DNA from: Onchocerca volvulus | Taxonomy: Eukaryota; Nematoda; Chromadorea; Rhabditida; Onchocercidae | DNA length: 64,000 bases | Direction of reading: 5' to 3' | Assembly: GCA_000499405.2 (NCBI GenBank) | Contig: HG738139.1 | Location: 11,184,616 to 11,248,615, forward strand | In this document: one piece after another, positions 1 to 13,000 of the stretch | How positions within the stretch are numbered: the first letter of the stretch is position 1 | Layout: every line of letters begins with the position of its first letter | Made by a program: the position numbers and the translations under genes | The notes under the pieces: generated by a model | Database searches by the model: none | Told to the model about the DNA's origin: nothing | What the model saw: only the letters and a program-made list of their open reading frames with translations

Positions 1-766
1 CCTGCATAGGATAATTTGTTAGATTTGAAAAGCGATAATTCAAGAAATGGAAAATTTTGCTGCGTAATGTAAAAAAGAAAAGAAATGAAAATTTGCAGTT
101 TGATAATATTACACGTATTGATAAATTAGAGAGTCGAGAATGATAAGGAAAAATATCCTTTTTGTAAAATAATTTTTTTTTTTGATTAACTTTAATTCAA
201 ATGATAAACATTAAAAATTTAGCATGCGATAAAAGGACCTAAAATATTTTCCTTTCAGTCTCGCCCTCTTTCTTCCTCTCTCTCGCTCTCTCCCTTCTCT
301 TCTCTCTCCCTCTCCACTTCCTTTTTTGAAAGAAATAAATATTTGGTCAGTATGAAACCAAAAAAAAGAAAAAAATTAATGGAAAACATGGAATAATAAA
401 TAAATTGCTGTCCCAATTTTTTTCGCAAATTAATCTCATTAGATGAAATTTGAAAAAATTCAAACAGACTTTTAAAAGTAGTAGTGGATAAAATAATCCT
501 TGTAATATTTAAATGCAAAAAACAACCAATATATTTGGAAAATTTCATATCCATTACTATTTTAGGAGAGAAAAAAAACAAGCACCTGACAAAAATAATA
601 ATAAGATAATATGATAATAATAGTTTAGTAACGCTGTACTACACCTTCTCTTCATTTCACTTCATTGTCGCTAAGCGACAACTTTCCTCCTTTCTTATCA
701 ACTTTCTCCTGTTTGTGAATTTTCTTCTAATAAATACCGTAACTTTAGCGACTTTCTTCTAAGTTT
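1..766. other. 3' flank of the FGF gene, no gene seen
   Basis: No supported gene. The stretch contains a CT-rich run near 258-320 and A/T homopolymers. The open frame read on the minus strand at 255-581 is a translation of that simple sequence and carries no recognisable domain. The region probably includes the 3' UTR of the minus-strand FGF gene that ends at 767. Confidence 0.5.
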
Positions 767-3700
767 TCAGTTATGCTGCCTATTTCGCCATAATTGCTCC
801 TTATACGCGTTAGCACGTTTTAATTCAAGCTCCTGCCGTCGTCGTTCTCGTTGTCTTTCCTCTCGTTCCAAACGGCCTTTCCTTCGTCTTCTCCTATATA
901 TAGAAACTGGTGGAAAAAAAAAAAAAAAAGAAAGAAAATCAATCAATCTTACATTATTACATCAAATTTATCCCTATGTATAAATATAAATGTTCATTTG
1001 TTCAAAACTTTATCTCTGAAAGTTCTTAAACATGCGCTATATCTGTATAAAAATAGCGCCTTCGAATGTAATGTTATGGCAGAATTTCAAATCAATCGGT
1101 GAAGAACTTGAACCATTGTATGAAAATGAATATCGAAAATTTACATTTTTATTTCATGGATTGCTATGTCAGAGTATCACAAATCTGTAATTGCTCAAAT
1201 TCATACGGTTAAACATTGCTTGTCCCCCTATGAAATTTTCTGAACAAAATTGCTCAGTAACTATTTAATACACTAGAATCTTGCTCGTTATCACCGGAGT
1301 ACGCTGATAATACCTTCGAATATCATTTCGTTCTTCACGTGACATCTTTCGATTACCACCATTTGTACGTCGTTGAGTTGCGGCCCATCGTGCCATTTCA
1401 ATCGGTGAATATTGCTTAGTAAGCGGTATTTTGGGAGGATGCTGCTGCAGTGTACCCGGTAAAATATCATCCAAACTTTTCGGAAGTGGTGGCTTATCCT
1501 GATCGGTATTATACTGTGTTAGATAATCTATAAAAAAAATATGATTTGTAATTAGTGACTGAAGTTTTTGATTTTAATAATATTATTGACAATCTTTTAA
1601 GATTTTTTGCTAATGACAAAATTGATTTCGAACTAATAAATATAATTAAGCTTACATTGAATGTTATCTAGTAAATACACATTTTTTTGAAATTCAAATG
1701 AACAACATTGAATAAATTGAATTCAAAATTCTATCTAAAATAAAATTTACAAAAAAATTTACTATAACGATCAGGTCGAATGTTTCGTGAATTAGAAAAA
1801 TGGATGGAATTATCATCACCGGTATATGAATAGCCATCCGGATTATCATTATCCTGATCATTGTCAAAATGTACAACAAGAAAATGTGACGATTTCCGAC
1901 GTTTACGAGAATATTTACCTGTAAATTCATTGAAATTGCACATAGAAAAATAGACAAAACTTAATGATTGTCAAAAAAAAAAAAAAAAGAAAAAAAAATT
2001 AAAGTACTAATAAGATGATTTCTATGATATCTGAATGATATAATTCCCTTAATAAATTATTATCTAACTAATTTACAGTAAATCATGATCTCAGTTCAAG
2101 TCTTCAATGATGATAATTAAAAAGCAACAATAGACCACTTGCGCAAAAGCTTTGAAATAACGCTAATATATACATATATTTATTGATGCCTTCCATTTTT
2201 TCAATTTTTTACTACAGCTAAATTATCGAAATATTTGATTAAAATGAGGAATAAGTTTTATTTACTGCGTTATATTAAATGGAAATAATTGTTATTCTCG
2301 CACTATAATTATCACTGTTACTGCAATGATTATCACCGCATTAATAACAATAATAATATAATGATCATTAAATGATAAAATATAATTGTAATTATAGCAA
2401 ATAAAGCGAGCAATATTTAGCAAAAGCTTCATGCATGATATTTGAAGGCATAGGAAATGAATTAACGCTTATGCTTATAAAATCCGGAATTGCTAAAACC
2501 GCAATACCAAAACTTGAACTTAAAATGGGAAGTAGCAAACATGCTGTAAATCAATGGATGTCATTTAAGCTTGCGGGACCTTAGTAAGTCATACCATTTT
2601 TTTGGAAGTCGTTTCCTGAAGGTGACAGCAATAATAATAAGTAATATTGGTGATAATAATAATGATTAAAGAATGGTATTTATTTCTATGAACATAAAAC
2701 AAAATAAGGTCGGAGAGATTTTGAGAAATCAAAAAAAATTTACTTTATTTTTTCTTCTATGCATTTGTTATGTTAAGTACAAATTGAAACTTATTAATTG
2801 TTACTTATTTTTGTTAAAACTATTTTTCTACGATATTTATATGTTTTTAAATACAAACCTCGAAGGAAGAAAAAAAGATGATATTAATAAAATTAGTATA
2901 ATAATAATTACCTTTACGAGGTCGGCCCGTCTTTCGTAATGAAATATACCATGGTTTCTTAGGTGTACCGTATGTACAAGAGGAATATAAATTATAATAA
3001 TTTTCGAGCATTTCCTCCATAAATACACATTCCATTGAATAATTTTGTTGTAACTAAAAATAATAAAATAATAAACAAAATTTCTATATAAATATATGCA
3101 TAATTAATAAAATTTGATTAAGAAGCTTAAAATATATCACTGATGGCAGAAAAATTATTAGAATGAAGCATGTTTTTGATTTCAATTTTGAATATAATAG
3201 TGAAAGACGAACTTGAGGCTCAATTTTAAGTTACTCATTAAGATATCTACCTATGATTTATCCTATTAATAAAATATAAAACTTCCTCCTACTGAACATT
3301 TTTGAAAAATACGATACTATTATTACAGTACGGTGAACAATTTCAAAAATTACGATATCAGTATTACAGTATTTTATAAGAATTGCAATATCAACATTAC
3401 AGTATACAAGTATGCAAAATATTATATTTAATTTTCGCATTCAAGAAACAAACCGCAGCGTACAATCGGCCTTCACGATCCATACATAAATATCGTTGTG
3501 ATTCACGTCCACGTATACTTACTAAACCAAATGCAACCGATATGAATTCCAATATACCTTTAAATATATTTAATTAAAAAAATTAAAGAAAGAAACGATC
3601 ATATTTTAACAAACAAATTATGATGAAAATTGTATTGAAATAGAATTTTTGTAAATTAAAAGAAAAGAAAAATTAAGTACAATTAACCAAAATATTTAAT

Positions 3701-6458
3701 GCTTGACAATGTGTAAGTACTACATCATCCGATTATCTCAGTATATTATTGACATAACTGTGTACCGAATATGGCTAGGAATTTTGACTTTAAATATTTC
3801 GAATATCAAATGATTCAAATTGTCCAATTGATTTAGAAAATTTACTTTAAACTTTGAACATTACAAATTACACATAATAAGATTTTGATGAGAGAAAATG
3901 AGAAGTATAAGTAATGCAAATTAACTGTAACTTGAAAAATTAGACTAATAATTCAATTTCTTCTACGAAACTTACATGCTCAACTTTTTCATCGGTCTTA
4001 ATTCAAGAAATAAGTTAAACAACTTTTGAAAACTAATTGTGAAAATTTTCATTCAATCATATCAGTGATTATATGAAGTAAAAATTCCGGACAATAATTG
4101 TTTGATTAAATTATTGTCAAGTTCTTACATACAATTACTGCTAATGTTTCATGATTTGTTCAATAATTGAATATTCTAAAAATCTAATGATTTTTTTTCT
4201 CTTTCATATTCCTTAATTATCAGAAATATTTCGAAAAAGAGAAATAACTTACTGAATCGACTATTTTCTAAACGTGTACCACGTACATATTCTGGCCTTG
4301 AATAATCATTCGTTTTAGCTTCATATTCAGCCGTACGTTTGTCCAAAATTTCCACCCATGTTCCAGAACGACAGAAAAGAGCTCCCTCCCGATTGGGTCC
4401 ATCATGCCTAAAATATTTCATTAATTTATTAATAATTTAATAAGAAATTATAGAAAAAATAAGTATTTCTATAATAAGTAATATAAATCATAAATGCATC
4501 AGATGAATTTCTTTTATATTCAACAATTTTGAATTTATATATTGTGAAATAACTATAAATAAAGTTAATATGTGTTATCACATTTATAATTATACATCTG
4601 AATATTCTTGAATGTAACAAATGCAAAATTCATTAAATTGTAAAATTTTGACGCAAATTTTTTTATATCTATTTCGAAAGCAATTGATTATATTCGAAAG
4701 TAAAATACAAATAGTTATCTTCCATTTTTATTATCACTAAAAAAAGAGAACAATAGGGATCGATGATAACTAAATAACATGAAAATATAAACTCAATAAA
4801 TTTAAAATTGACATTATCAACTTAATCACCTCACATATTTTAATTTGAAATTAAACAATAAATTAATTAAAATTATATGATCTGATTGTTTGGCTTGAAA
4901 TGTAATTAAAAAAGTTAATTATTATATTTATTTGATCAAAATAGTTGTTTAAATATTTCAATTTAGTTTGTTTAGTGACAAAAGATTGATGAGATATTCT
5001 ATATGCATAATTGTATATATCTATTACTGAAAATTTATAAAAACCAAATTGATATAAATTCAAATTTCTAATAAATTTTTTAAAAACAAAATTGAATAAT
5101 TAACAATATACCGCAGTGAGAATCGTTGAGTATGCCGAGTATACCTGAGTTGTTGAGCTTGTCGAGCACAGTTAGCTAATAAACTTGAAGTGATGTAATC
5201 ACTTGATGGTAACAAATTCAACGTTAAGGATGAAGTTGCGGCGGCGGCGGCAGCAGCAGCAGCAGCAGCAGCGGCAGCGGCAGCGCCGAAAGGTTGAAAA
5301 TTTGATGAAGTAGGAGCCGGAGCAGAAATGATACCAGATTCCCCACCAATTGTTGCTACACCATTCATCGACGGTGAAAATAAATCACCAGACCACCAGT
5401 TATTGCCTGTGATCGCCGATAAAAAATACAGACCTAAAAATTGGTTTTTATGAAGTTGAAAACCTTTTTTGAAATATTTCTTTTAAAGCATAAATTATAA
5501 AAAATAAGCTAAATTTAGTAAGCTTTAGAATTATTTTATACGATACAGTGGATTCAAATAGTACATAAGTGTATTCATTTAAACGGAATAAGTTAATAAC
5601 GTCAGTTTTTAAATAAATTTAAAACATCGATTAATTAATTTAAGTTTTAATGATAATTAGTAAAAATGTGAAGGAAGAGAAATTAAATATTTAAGCAAAG
5701 TTAGTCAGAATAACATTGTAAAAATTCTATTTCATAATGATAATATTCATATCATTTATACGCATAATACAAAGATTGGAAAGAATAATAACCGTCGATC
5801 AAAAGTTCCATTCGAAATTGAAATTGAATTTGGAAATTTTGATGTTTCAACTTAGTATTCTATTCAAAACAAGGATTACTAATATCAGCTATTCATTGAT
5901 CAGATAGCTATGTATTTTAAAGTCCTATCACTCATTTTTATCAATTCTGGAGTGACAGGTACGGTGTCTTCTTTTTACTATAACAGCATGTAAAAACATC
6001 AGATACTACTGAAGGGGGTGACTTTGGTGAAGAAAAAAATTAAGTAAATCAGACTGTGAAGTTGTTGGATGCAATGAAAACGTGAAAAATGACGCAGTCA
6101 TAAATAGAGTACGTGAGTCGTATCTGTGAATTCAAGTAGCAACATTTTCGATTACGTGAAAAAAAATCAACAGAGAAAAAATGATAAGGCTTACCGGAAT
6201 TATCGCTTTCCGATCCAGTATTGTAACGGGCGTCGTCTTGGCCGGAAGCTGCTGCGGAATGCGATAAAAGCGAAAATTTTTGGCGATAATTATGATGATG
6301 ATGATGATGTTGATGATTTTGGTGTTGCTGTTGATGATACGGACGATTAGAATAATAATGTCGTTGTTGATTTTGATGGTTCAGAGGTAATCCGAGTAAT
6401 GTTATCTCGGTAAACAGGGTGGACAGTATTAGAATAAAATGGCAGTAAGCCAATGATA
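767..6458 (-). CDS. let-756: Fibroblast growth factor, LET-756-like
   Basis: Secreted or nuclear FGF ligand; in C. elegans LET-756 signals through the receptor EGL-15 and is essential for larval growth. Minus-strand exons read by eye with continuous phase: 6458-6195 (5' limit uncertain), 5433-5112, 4407-4253, 3557-3454, 3053-2912, 1918-1763, 1527-1314 and 893-767 (TGA). The FGF core spans the third to sixth of these. It starts with [14 protein letters not shown], continues with [16 protein letters not shown] and [17 protein letters not shown], and has the ENYYNLYSS and [15 protein letters not shown] strands, followed by [12 protein letters not shown]. These match the family signature G-x-L-x-A ... 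E-C-x-F-x-E. The N-terminus has a His/Gln run and about 18 alanines. The tail is long and basic ([20 protein letters not shown]), as in nuclear-targeted LET-756. The first Met is unresolved: the frame stays open to an ATG at 6756, but only through simple-sequence codons, so a separate upstream exon is more likely. Confidence 0.9.
2435..2584 (+). other. Coding-like ORF inside an FGF intron
   Basis: A plus-strand frame of 49 codons lies in the intron between exons 3053-2912 and 1918-1763. It is open further upstream from about 2405. It starts [18 protein letters not shown] and ends WMSFKLAGP before TAG. Its base composition is clearly less AT-rich than the flanks and the codons look ordinary. 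No family is recognised. It could be a nested gene exon, a retro-fragment or chance. Confidence 0.2.
3311..3404. repeat. Three diverged copies of a 20-bp motif
   Basis: The motif ACGATATCAGTATTACAGTA recurs as three imperfect copies at 3311-3330, 3352-3371 and 3385-3404, all ending in ATTACAGTA. They lie in an intron of the FGF gene. Confidence 0.7.
5236..5286 (-). repeat. GCN trinucleotide run encoding poly-alanine
   Basis: A mixed GCA/GCG/GCC run within the exon at 5433-5112 encodes roughly 18 consecutive alanines on the minus strand. The run is likely to vary in length, and it lies N-terminal to the FGF core. Confidence 0.85.
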
Positions 6459-7796
6459 CTGCTTGTTCCGTTTTGTTAAAATTTAAATATAATATCACAA
6501 AAATATCTATTATGGAAAATTTCCTCAAATTATTATACCAATAAAATTTCGCTTTCCTTTTATCTAAAAGATAATGAAGGGAAAGCAAACACAATAATAA
6601 TAATGGTAATAACAGTAATAATAGTAGATGTAATACTAATAGGATTAATAATATTAATTGTTTGCCTAGCAAAATGCTAGTAATAATAATCGTTTTTAAT
6701 GTGGGCCTTACGGCCCCCAGGGAAGTAATTGATTTTTCGATTCTGTAATTTGCCAAAAATTACTTATATTTTTACAAAATTTTTCCACCTTTTTCCTCGT
6801 TATGAAATTAAATCCTGCGATTTTTTCCGAATATAATACTGCAACAATAATGATAGTAATAATTGTAAATCTTTCCTTTTTTTTGTCTTCTCGTTTATTT
6901 TCACCAATAATAGCTTGAATGTGATTGATTCGTTGATAAATTTGATAGTATCAATCAATGAATGGTAATATTGCCGTATTGAATAACGAAATAATTGTAT
7001 TGAAGGAGCCAGAATGAATTGAAATCGATTCCACAAACACTTCACGTCGTATATTTTAGCTTCCTGTGAAATCCTTGTGGCTAAAAAAATTTTAAATTTA
7101 TTCTAATTTACCTTTTCTTTTTTTTTTTTCACAAAATTACTGCAAGAAGAGGAATGGAAGATTTCTGCTTTTTTTTTTTTGATAATGTAAAAAATGATGG
7201 AGAAAAGAAAAAAGAGAAAGAGAAAAAGAAAGAAAATTTTGAAAAAATTAGATTTCATTAATTAATAATAGCTAAGAATTATAGATCGATTAGATAGCTA
7301 ATTATTCAAAAAATATTTATTTCAAGAATGAAGAATTGAATTACAATGATTAAAAAAACTAATAAAAACAAAAAGGAACATGTTCTGAAATTTGATTCAA
7401 AGAAGTCATAGAATAATGGGATTAGCTTTATTAGATTTCCTCAATAAAGTTCAAGAAAATTTTCAATTTTTTTTTTAGAAGTCGTCTCAGTTCAACTTTT
7501 TTTTCCTTTGAAAAGAAAAATAAGAAAAATTGATGTTAATAGAAAAAATTCTGTTCATCTACAACATGATTTACATTTGAATAAATGAATCTGGTTTTTG
7601 ATTTAGTTCTTTGCTTGAAAAAAGTTAAAAAAAAAAAGAAAAAAAAGAAGCCAAGCAATAATAATATCCTGAGGAAATTTTAAAATCTTTGGAAATATGA
7701 AGCAAAAATCAATGTTTCAAGCTAAAATAAATGTCAATTTATGAATAAATAGTTTGTAAGGCAAGTTTATGTTAGTCATTGGGTAGCGAATCTTAT

Positions 7797-7832
<36 letters not shown>

Positions 7833-10800
7833 AATTCCTCTTTCATCGAAATGAAGTACCAGTTTTCAAATTTCGATTGATTTCACAATTTTTGATGTTC
7901 CTATAAGAGATGGAAGAGCAGAAATAAATTTATTGGTTTCAAATGATTGTCTATCATACCAGTGATCATAGACCAAATCCTAAGATTCATTGCAAAAATT
8001 CCGAAGATTCCTAAAATCCATTAATAAAGCAAACTCTAATCCTAAGATTCATTATTGAAGTAAATTCTAATTAAATCAATTAGAGAAAAATTTGTATTGA
8101 TAAAATTAATCGAAACAAATTAGCATATGTTTATAAGTTTTTATTTGCAAAAGAAAAATAAAATATATAAGGTAAATTAAACAATTAAATAATATATTGA
8201 CATTTAAAGACCAGTAAATAAAAAATATTTTCGATGATATTAGTATAATGCTATGAAATGTAAATGTATAATGTCTGAATTTGCATTACAAAAAAAAAAA
8301 AAAAAAAAATAATTCAAATTGTCCAGAATAATTTTATGTGTATTATAAAAAAGGAAAGGATAAATGTAAAAAGATGTCAAGATGAAAGGAGGAAAAAAGT
8401 AGCAAACGAAATGATAATGCTTGAAATTTGAAAAAAACACGTCTAAATTTAAATTTAATAATTTCATTAATGAGATGAAATGTGTTAAATGAAGTAAAAT
8501 AAAATGTGCAGCACATCTGGCTTTTTGAAATGGATAAGATGATGTTAATACAAAGAGGTCTCTGATTAGCTTTTTGTAGATGCAATTAAAAGTTTCAGAA
8601 AAAAATTAAAACTTCGTTTCAGTTGCAGCAAAGGAGAGGAAAAAAAAAAAAAGGCAAGTTATTAACTATGCTGTTAAAATGCTTCGCTTATTCTTCTTTT
8701 TCTTTTTTTTTACTTTTTTTTTTTTTTTTTGCTGTTTAAGAATTATAATAAATGATTTTTGCAATTTTTGATCTTAATCAGTAAAAAAATGATAATGGAA
8801 GGATAAACTTAAAATATGGTATAACACATATCTCGAATGTATTATGCAAATCTGAATTGTCCATCATAGAATAAATGGTAAAATAATTAGATTTAAAATT
8901 AAATAATAATTGAAAATATCTTTTATAATACAATCATAAATTGACAAAGAAAATAGCATAACAAATAGAAAGAAAGATGATGTGAATATCATGAGTTTTA
9001 GAAATTAGTGAAATTTCTGAATGAAATTTAAAGCATAAATAACAAAATATGAAAATAATAATTACGGAGGGTTAAAATTAACCAATTAAAAATTTACATA
9101 AATAACTGGCAGTCTAGAAGAATTATATAAAGGATATTTTCATAATAAAATTTCTAAAATCTAGAAAAATTTTATCATATTATGATTTTATCACAAAATG
9201 ATATTTATGTAAGAATATCGTTACTAAATTATGAATTTGAAAAATATATTAATCTGTAGTCAAAAATAGTTTAGAATTTTAATAAATATATTTAAATATT
9301 TCGCAGATAATACAAATTTTTCTTATTTTTAGCAAACAAACAGTTTTCAACCATCATACTGTTCCTTTTTTCATTGTTCTCATTTATTTACTCTCATTTC
9401 GTATCAATTTATTGATATCCTTCCTATTTTGAACGATGATATGAAAATAATCGAAATTTCGGAAATTAAATTATTATTGCGTAAATTCAAACTTAAATAT
9501 GGATCTAAATTAAAATCAATCAATGATGGATATTTTGTAAAATGTGCGATAAAATAAATTATGAGGATAAAAGTATTAAGCTAACTAAATAAGCTTATTA
9601 TATTATATTTTTATTCAAACGTACAATAAAATTTGGCAAATAAAAAAGGTAAAATATGAAATAATTGATCAAATAACTTTTTTTACTGATAAATTTGAAT
9701 ATTAGAACAAATAACAAATTATTAGTCTTCTGCGAAATTTCCCGCGCCAAAAATCTGCGAATAAATATGAGATTTAAAAAAATAATTGCTTGTAACATAA
9801 ATGAAGAATCATTGTTCTGTCAATCAATATTTTTGTTCAATATTTTTATTGATTAACGAAGCAGTGATTCTTCGTTTATGTTACAAACAATTATTTGAAA
9901 AGAATGACAAAAGTCAAAAAAAAAGAAGAAAGACTTGGAGAAGAGATTAAAAAGTTGAAATCAGCTGCTTAAAATTTATAAATTATAAACAGTAACAAAA
10001 TGATAAATGTATACTCTTTATCATATCATACCGGAAACTTTCTTTTGCACTATGATATTTGTTAGTAGAAAATTTCGAAAAACAAATTATCCATCCTTTC
10101 GTCAGTTAAATTCGATTAGAAGAAAAAAAAAAAAACAATTGAAAAGAGAAAATGAAAATGGAGAGATGAGAAAGTTTAAGATAAGTCTAAGTTGTGAAGA
10201 AGACAAATCTAATCAGATTTGAAATACCTAACAAACACAAAAATCTTTTAAGTGAACAAATAGAAAAGAAGTTCATCAGGAAATTTTTTTTTTTTTTTAT
10301 TTTTTTTTTCTTGCATCTTTAAATCGAATTTCTGTGTTTTTTTCTTTTTTTCTCTTTTTGATCTTTGCTTCGATCGATTCTTTTTTTTTTTTTAATTCTT
10401 TCTACTTATTTTAAAATATCATAGCAATTTAAACGCATAATAAGAAAATTCATTGAATGATGAAAAAAAGAAAGATGAGAGAATTTTTCGAAAAAGGTTC
10501 GATCAAATTGAAAATAAAATGATTGAAAAAAAAAAAAAAAAAATGTTGATGTGAAAGAAAATAAGAAAAATGTTTTTCATATATTAAAAACATTACAATT
10601 TTCAACAAATAGTATAAAGGACTGTTGTCAGCATTTAACAAACAGTCATCATTTTAATTAGCATTTTATTATGATGGGATGAAAAAGAAGAAAAAATGGG
10701 AAGCTTTTAAGAAATATATTCCATTTCTTCCCTTCTTTCCTCCTAAAATCTCTTCACTCTCATTTGCCAAGTTTATTTATCCATTAAGCAACACAAGCAA

Positions 10801-13000
10801 CTTTTCAATTCCTCCTCAAAGCATAACAGTAATAAATTGAGGAAAAGAAAAAAAAAGTTGACTAACTGATAACGATTGTTGTTGAAAAATTTTTGATTGA
10901 TTTAATTTACAGGTTTTTAAAGTTTTACAATTCTCTTTTACTTAATCTTTTTTCTCTTTCCTTTTGCTTTTTCTTGAAATTTTTTTGATATATTTTGGAA
11001 TGATATTTGTGATATGTCTTTTTTATTCCTTTTTGTCAATTTTTTTCTTGTATTTAATATGCTATTTACATAATATGTGGGAATTTTCTTTTTTTCATTT
11101 TTATTTTTTAGATTTCATATATATGACCTAAACATATTACATTATTTGTAAGAATATTATCATTATGTACATTCTTCAAAAAATTAATTACTTATAAAAA
11201 TATGAGAATTAAAATTATAGAAATAATGGATTATAAAAGCATAAGACGATAAAAATATTTAAATATTTTAATAAAAAAATATAATTCGGTCATTACAGCA
11301 AACTTTCTTCGGTTATTAACAGTTGTGTATCGATAATGGATAATATCAAATTTGTATTTAATGGCTAATAGCATTCTCTGGGATGTTTTTTAATAGAATT
11401 TATAAAAATCATTCTATCTTATAATATTTTATAACTTATAAAAATCATTTTATCTTAGGTTTAAAATATTATTTTACAAAAATAATTTTATCCATTTTCC
11501 TTATTCATTATACAAATAAATCATACTTTCTGCTAAAATCGTGTCATTTTCCAGTCATTTCTTATATATTTACTTGTAATCAAATATGTATGTAAAAGAG
11601 AAAAATTCATATTCGTATTAGTATAAGTTATAAAATGAATTATAAAAAATAATCCATTATGCATAATTCTTTTACGTAATATGATAAACAATAAGTATCA
11701 ATAATTTAACAAGTAAAAAAAAAAAAAAAAAAAATCAAAATTAAACGAATGAACGAAAGACGAAATTTTGAAATGAAAATGAAATATTTCTTTGAACAAA
11801 ATTTTGGACAAATATTATCATGAAAAAAACGGGTTGTTAAAATAAACAATGAACAGATAAGTGCAACATAAATTAAAAAAAAATTAAATGTATTGTAGGT
11901 ACATTTATTTGTTAATGTATTTAAGTACTTAAGCATGTATATTACATGTGTATGTGTGTAAATGCATGTAATATGATTATTATGTATGAAATTGAAATAC
12001 ATGAAGTGATCAAAAGAAGATAAAAAGGATGAACTATGATGAATTGACACTGATACTAAATTGCTGAAAGATCGGAAAAAAGAAGAAAGAAGAAAATTCA
12101 TGTTTCGATCAAAAAATGCGATAAAATTGAGCAAAAAAGATTAAAATCTTTCTATCTCAAAAAGTGGACCAATAAGAAATGATTGACCTTAACAATATTT
12201 ATCACCGATGTCAATCCTTCCCCTTCTCTTCCTTAACTTTTTCTTCTCTCTGTCACCAACAAACTTTAAAAAGACATTTTTAATACTACTCTAAAAACAG
12301 ACTATCACACACATTTCTCTTCTCTTTTTCATTCATGGAATTTTGCCAACAAAAACTTTTTTATTTTTGGAAGAAATGGAACGAGACAAGAGAAGACAGA
12401 AAAAATGATGAAATAAGTGATTGATTTATTTATTTAATTAGTAAATAAATTTTTTATAATTTAGTTATCATTATATCAATAGAAAAAATTGAAAAATATG
12501 AATTATGATATTATTTATAAAGTAATTATTTTAAGAAGTTTAAAAGTTCGCAAGAAATGTTTAGGATATTTATAAAAATACGAAAAAAGTAGAAGTTAGC
12601 AAGTTAATTATTACCATTAAATAATTATTTATTCAAAAAAAAATAAAAAAATGAAAGGAATTTAATTCTTAGATTTTGTTAATGATAATAGGGCCATTTA
12701 ACAATAATAGATAAGAAATTAAACAAATAATTTTCCAAAGAATTAAATCCCATGCAAATATTTCTATCGTGAAGAACGAGAGCAAACATAAGGATGGAAA
12801 AAAGTTTGCTTAGTAAAAGTTGGACTATTATTGTTTTGATCAGTTAATTTATCGCTTAGGCCTAGGCCCCGGGATTTAATTCTCTGCAACAATTTTCGTG
12901 ATTTTTATAGACAAAAATAGCATGCTTATGGATGAACAATGGAAAATGAAATTGCGATAGTTCATTGAAATCAGTTTTTAATGAAATAAATGAGACGAAA
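6459..13000. other. Gene desert, part 1 (upstream of the FGF gene)
   Basis: No gene is supported. The DNA is dominated by A/T homopolymers (for example 7801-7828, 8290-8309, 11708-11733) and short AT-rich words. The leucine-rich frame near 6550-6690 is a translation of an AAT-type microsatellite. A GC-rich word containing TTAGGCCTAGGC sits at 12856-12867. The one strong structure is the inverted repeat at 9780-9896, listed separately. An upstream 5' exon of the FGF gene could be hidden here. Confidence 0.5.
9780..9896. repeat. 50-bp inverted repeat, long imperfect hairpin
   Basis: The left arm 9780-9829 and right arm 9847-9896 are reverse complements at 43 of 50 positions, separated by a 17-nt AT-rich loop. 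All seven mismatches are transitions. In a transcript some of them would pair as G-U wobbles. No coding frame spans it. Either a structured RNA precursor or an aged terminal-inverted element would fit. Confidence 0.8.

Noticed and set aside
6520..6756. N-terminal extension of the FGF frame up to a Met at 6756
   Set aside because: Leucine-rich translation of AAT-type repeats. The frame merely stays open, and a spliced upstream exon is more plausible.
11706..12134. 142-codon minus-strand ORF
   Set aside because: Composition is Phe/Ile/Asn/His from AT-rich DNA, with a poly-T end and no recognisable motif.
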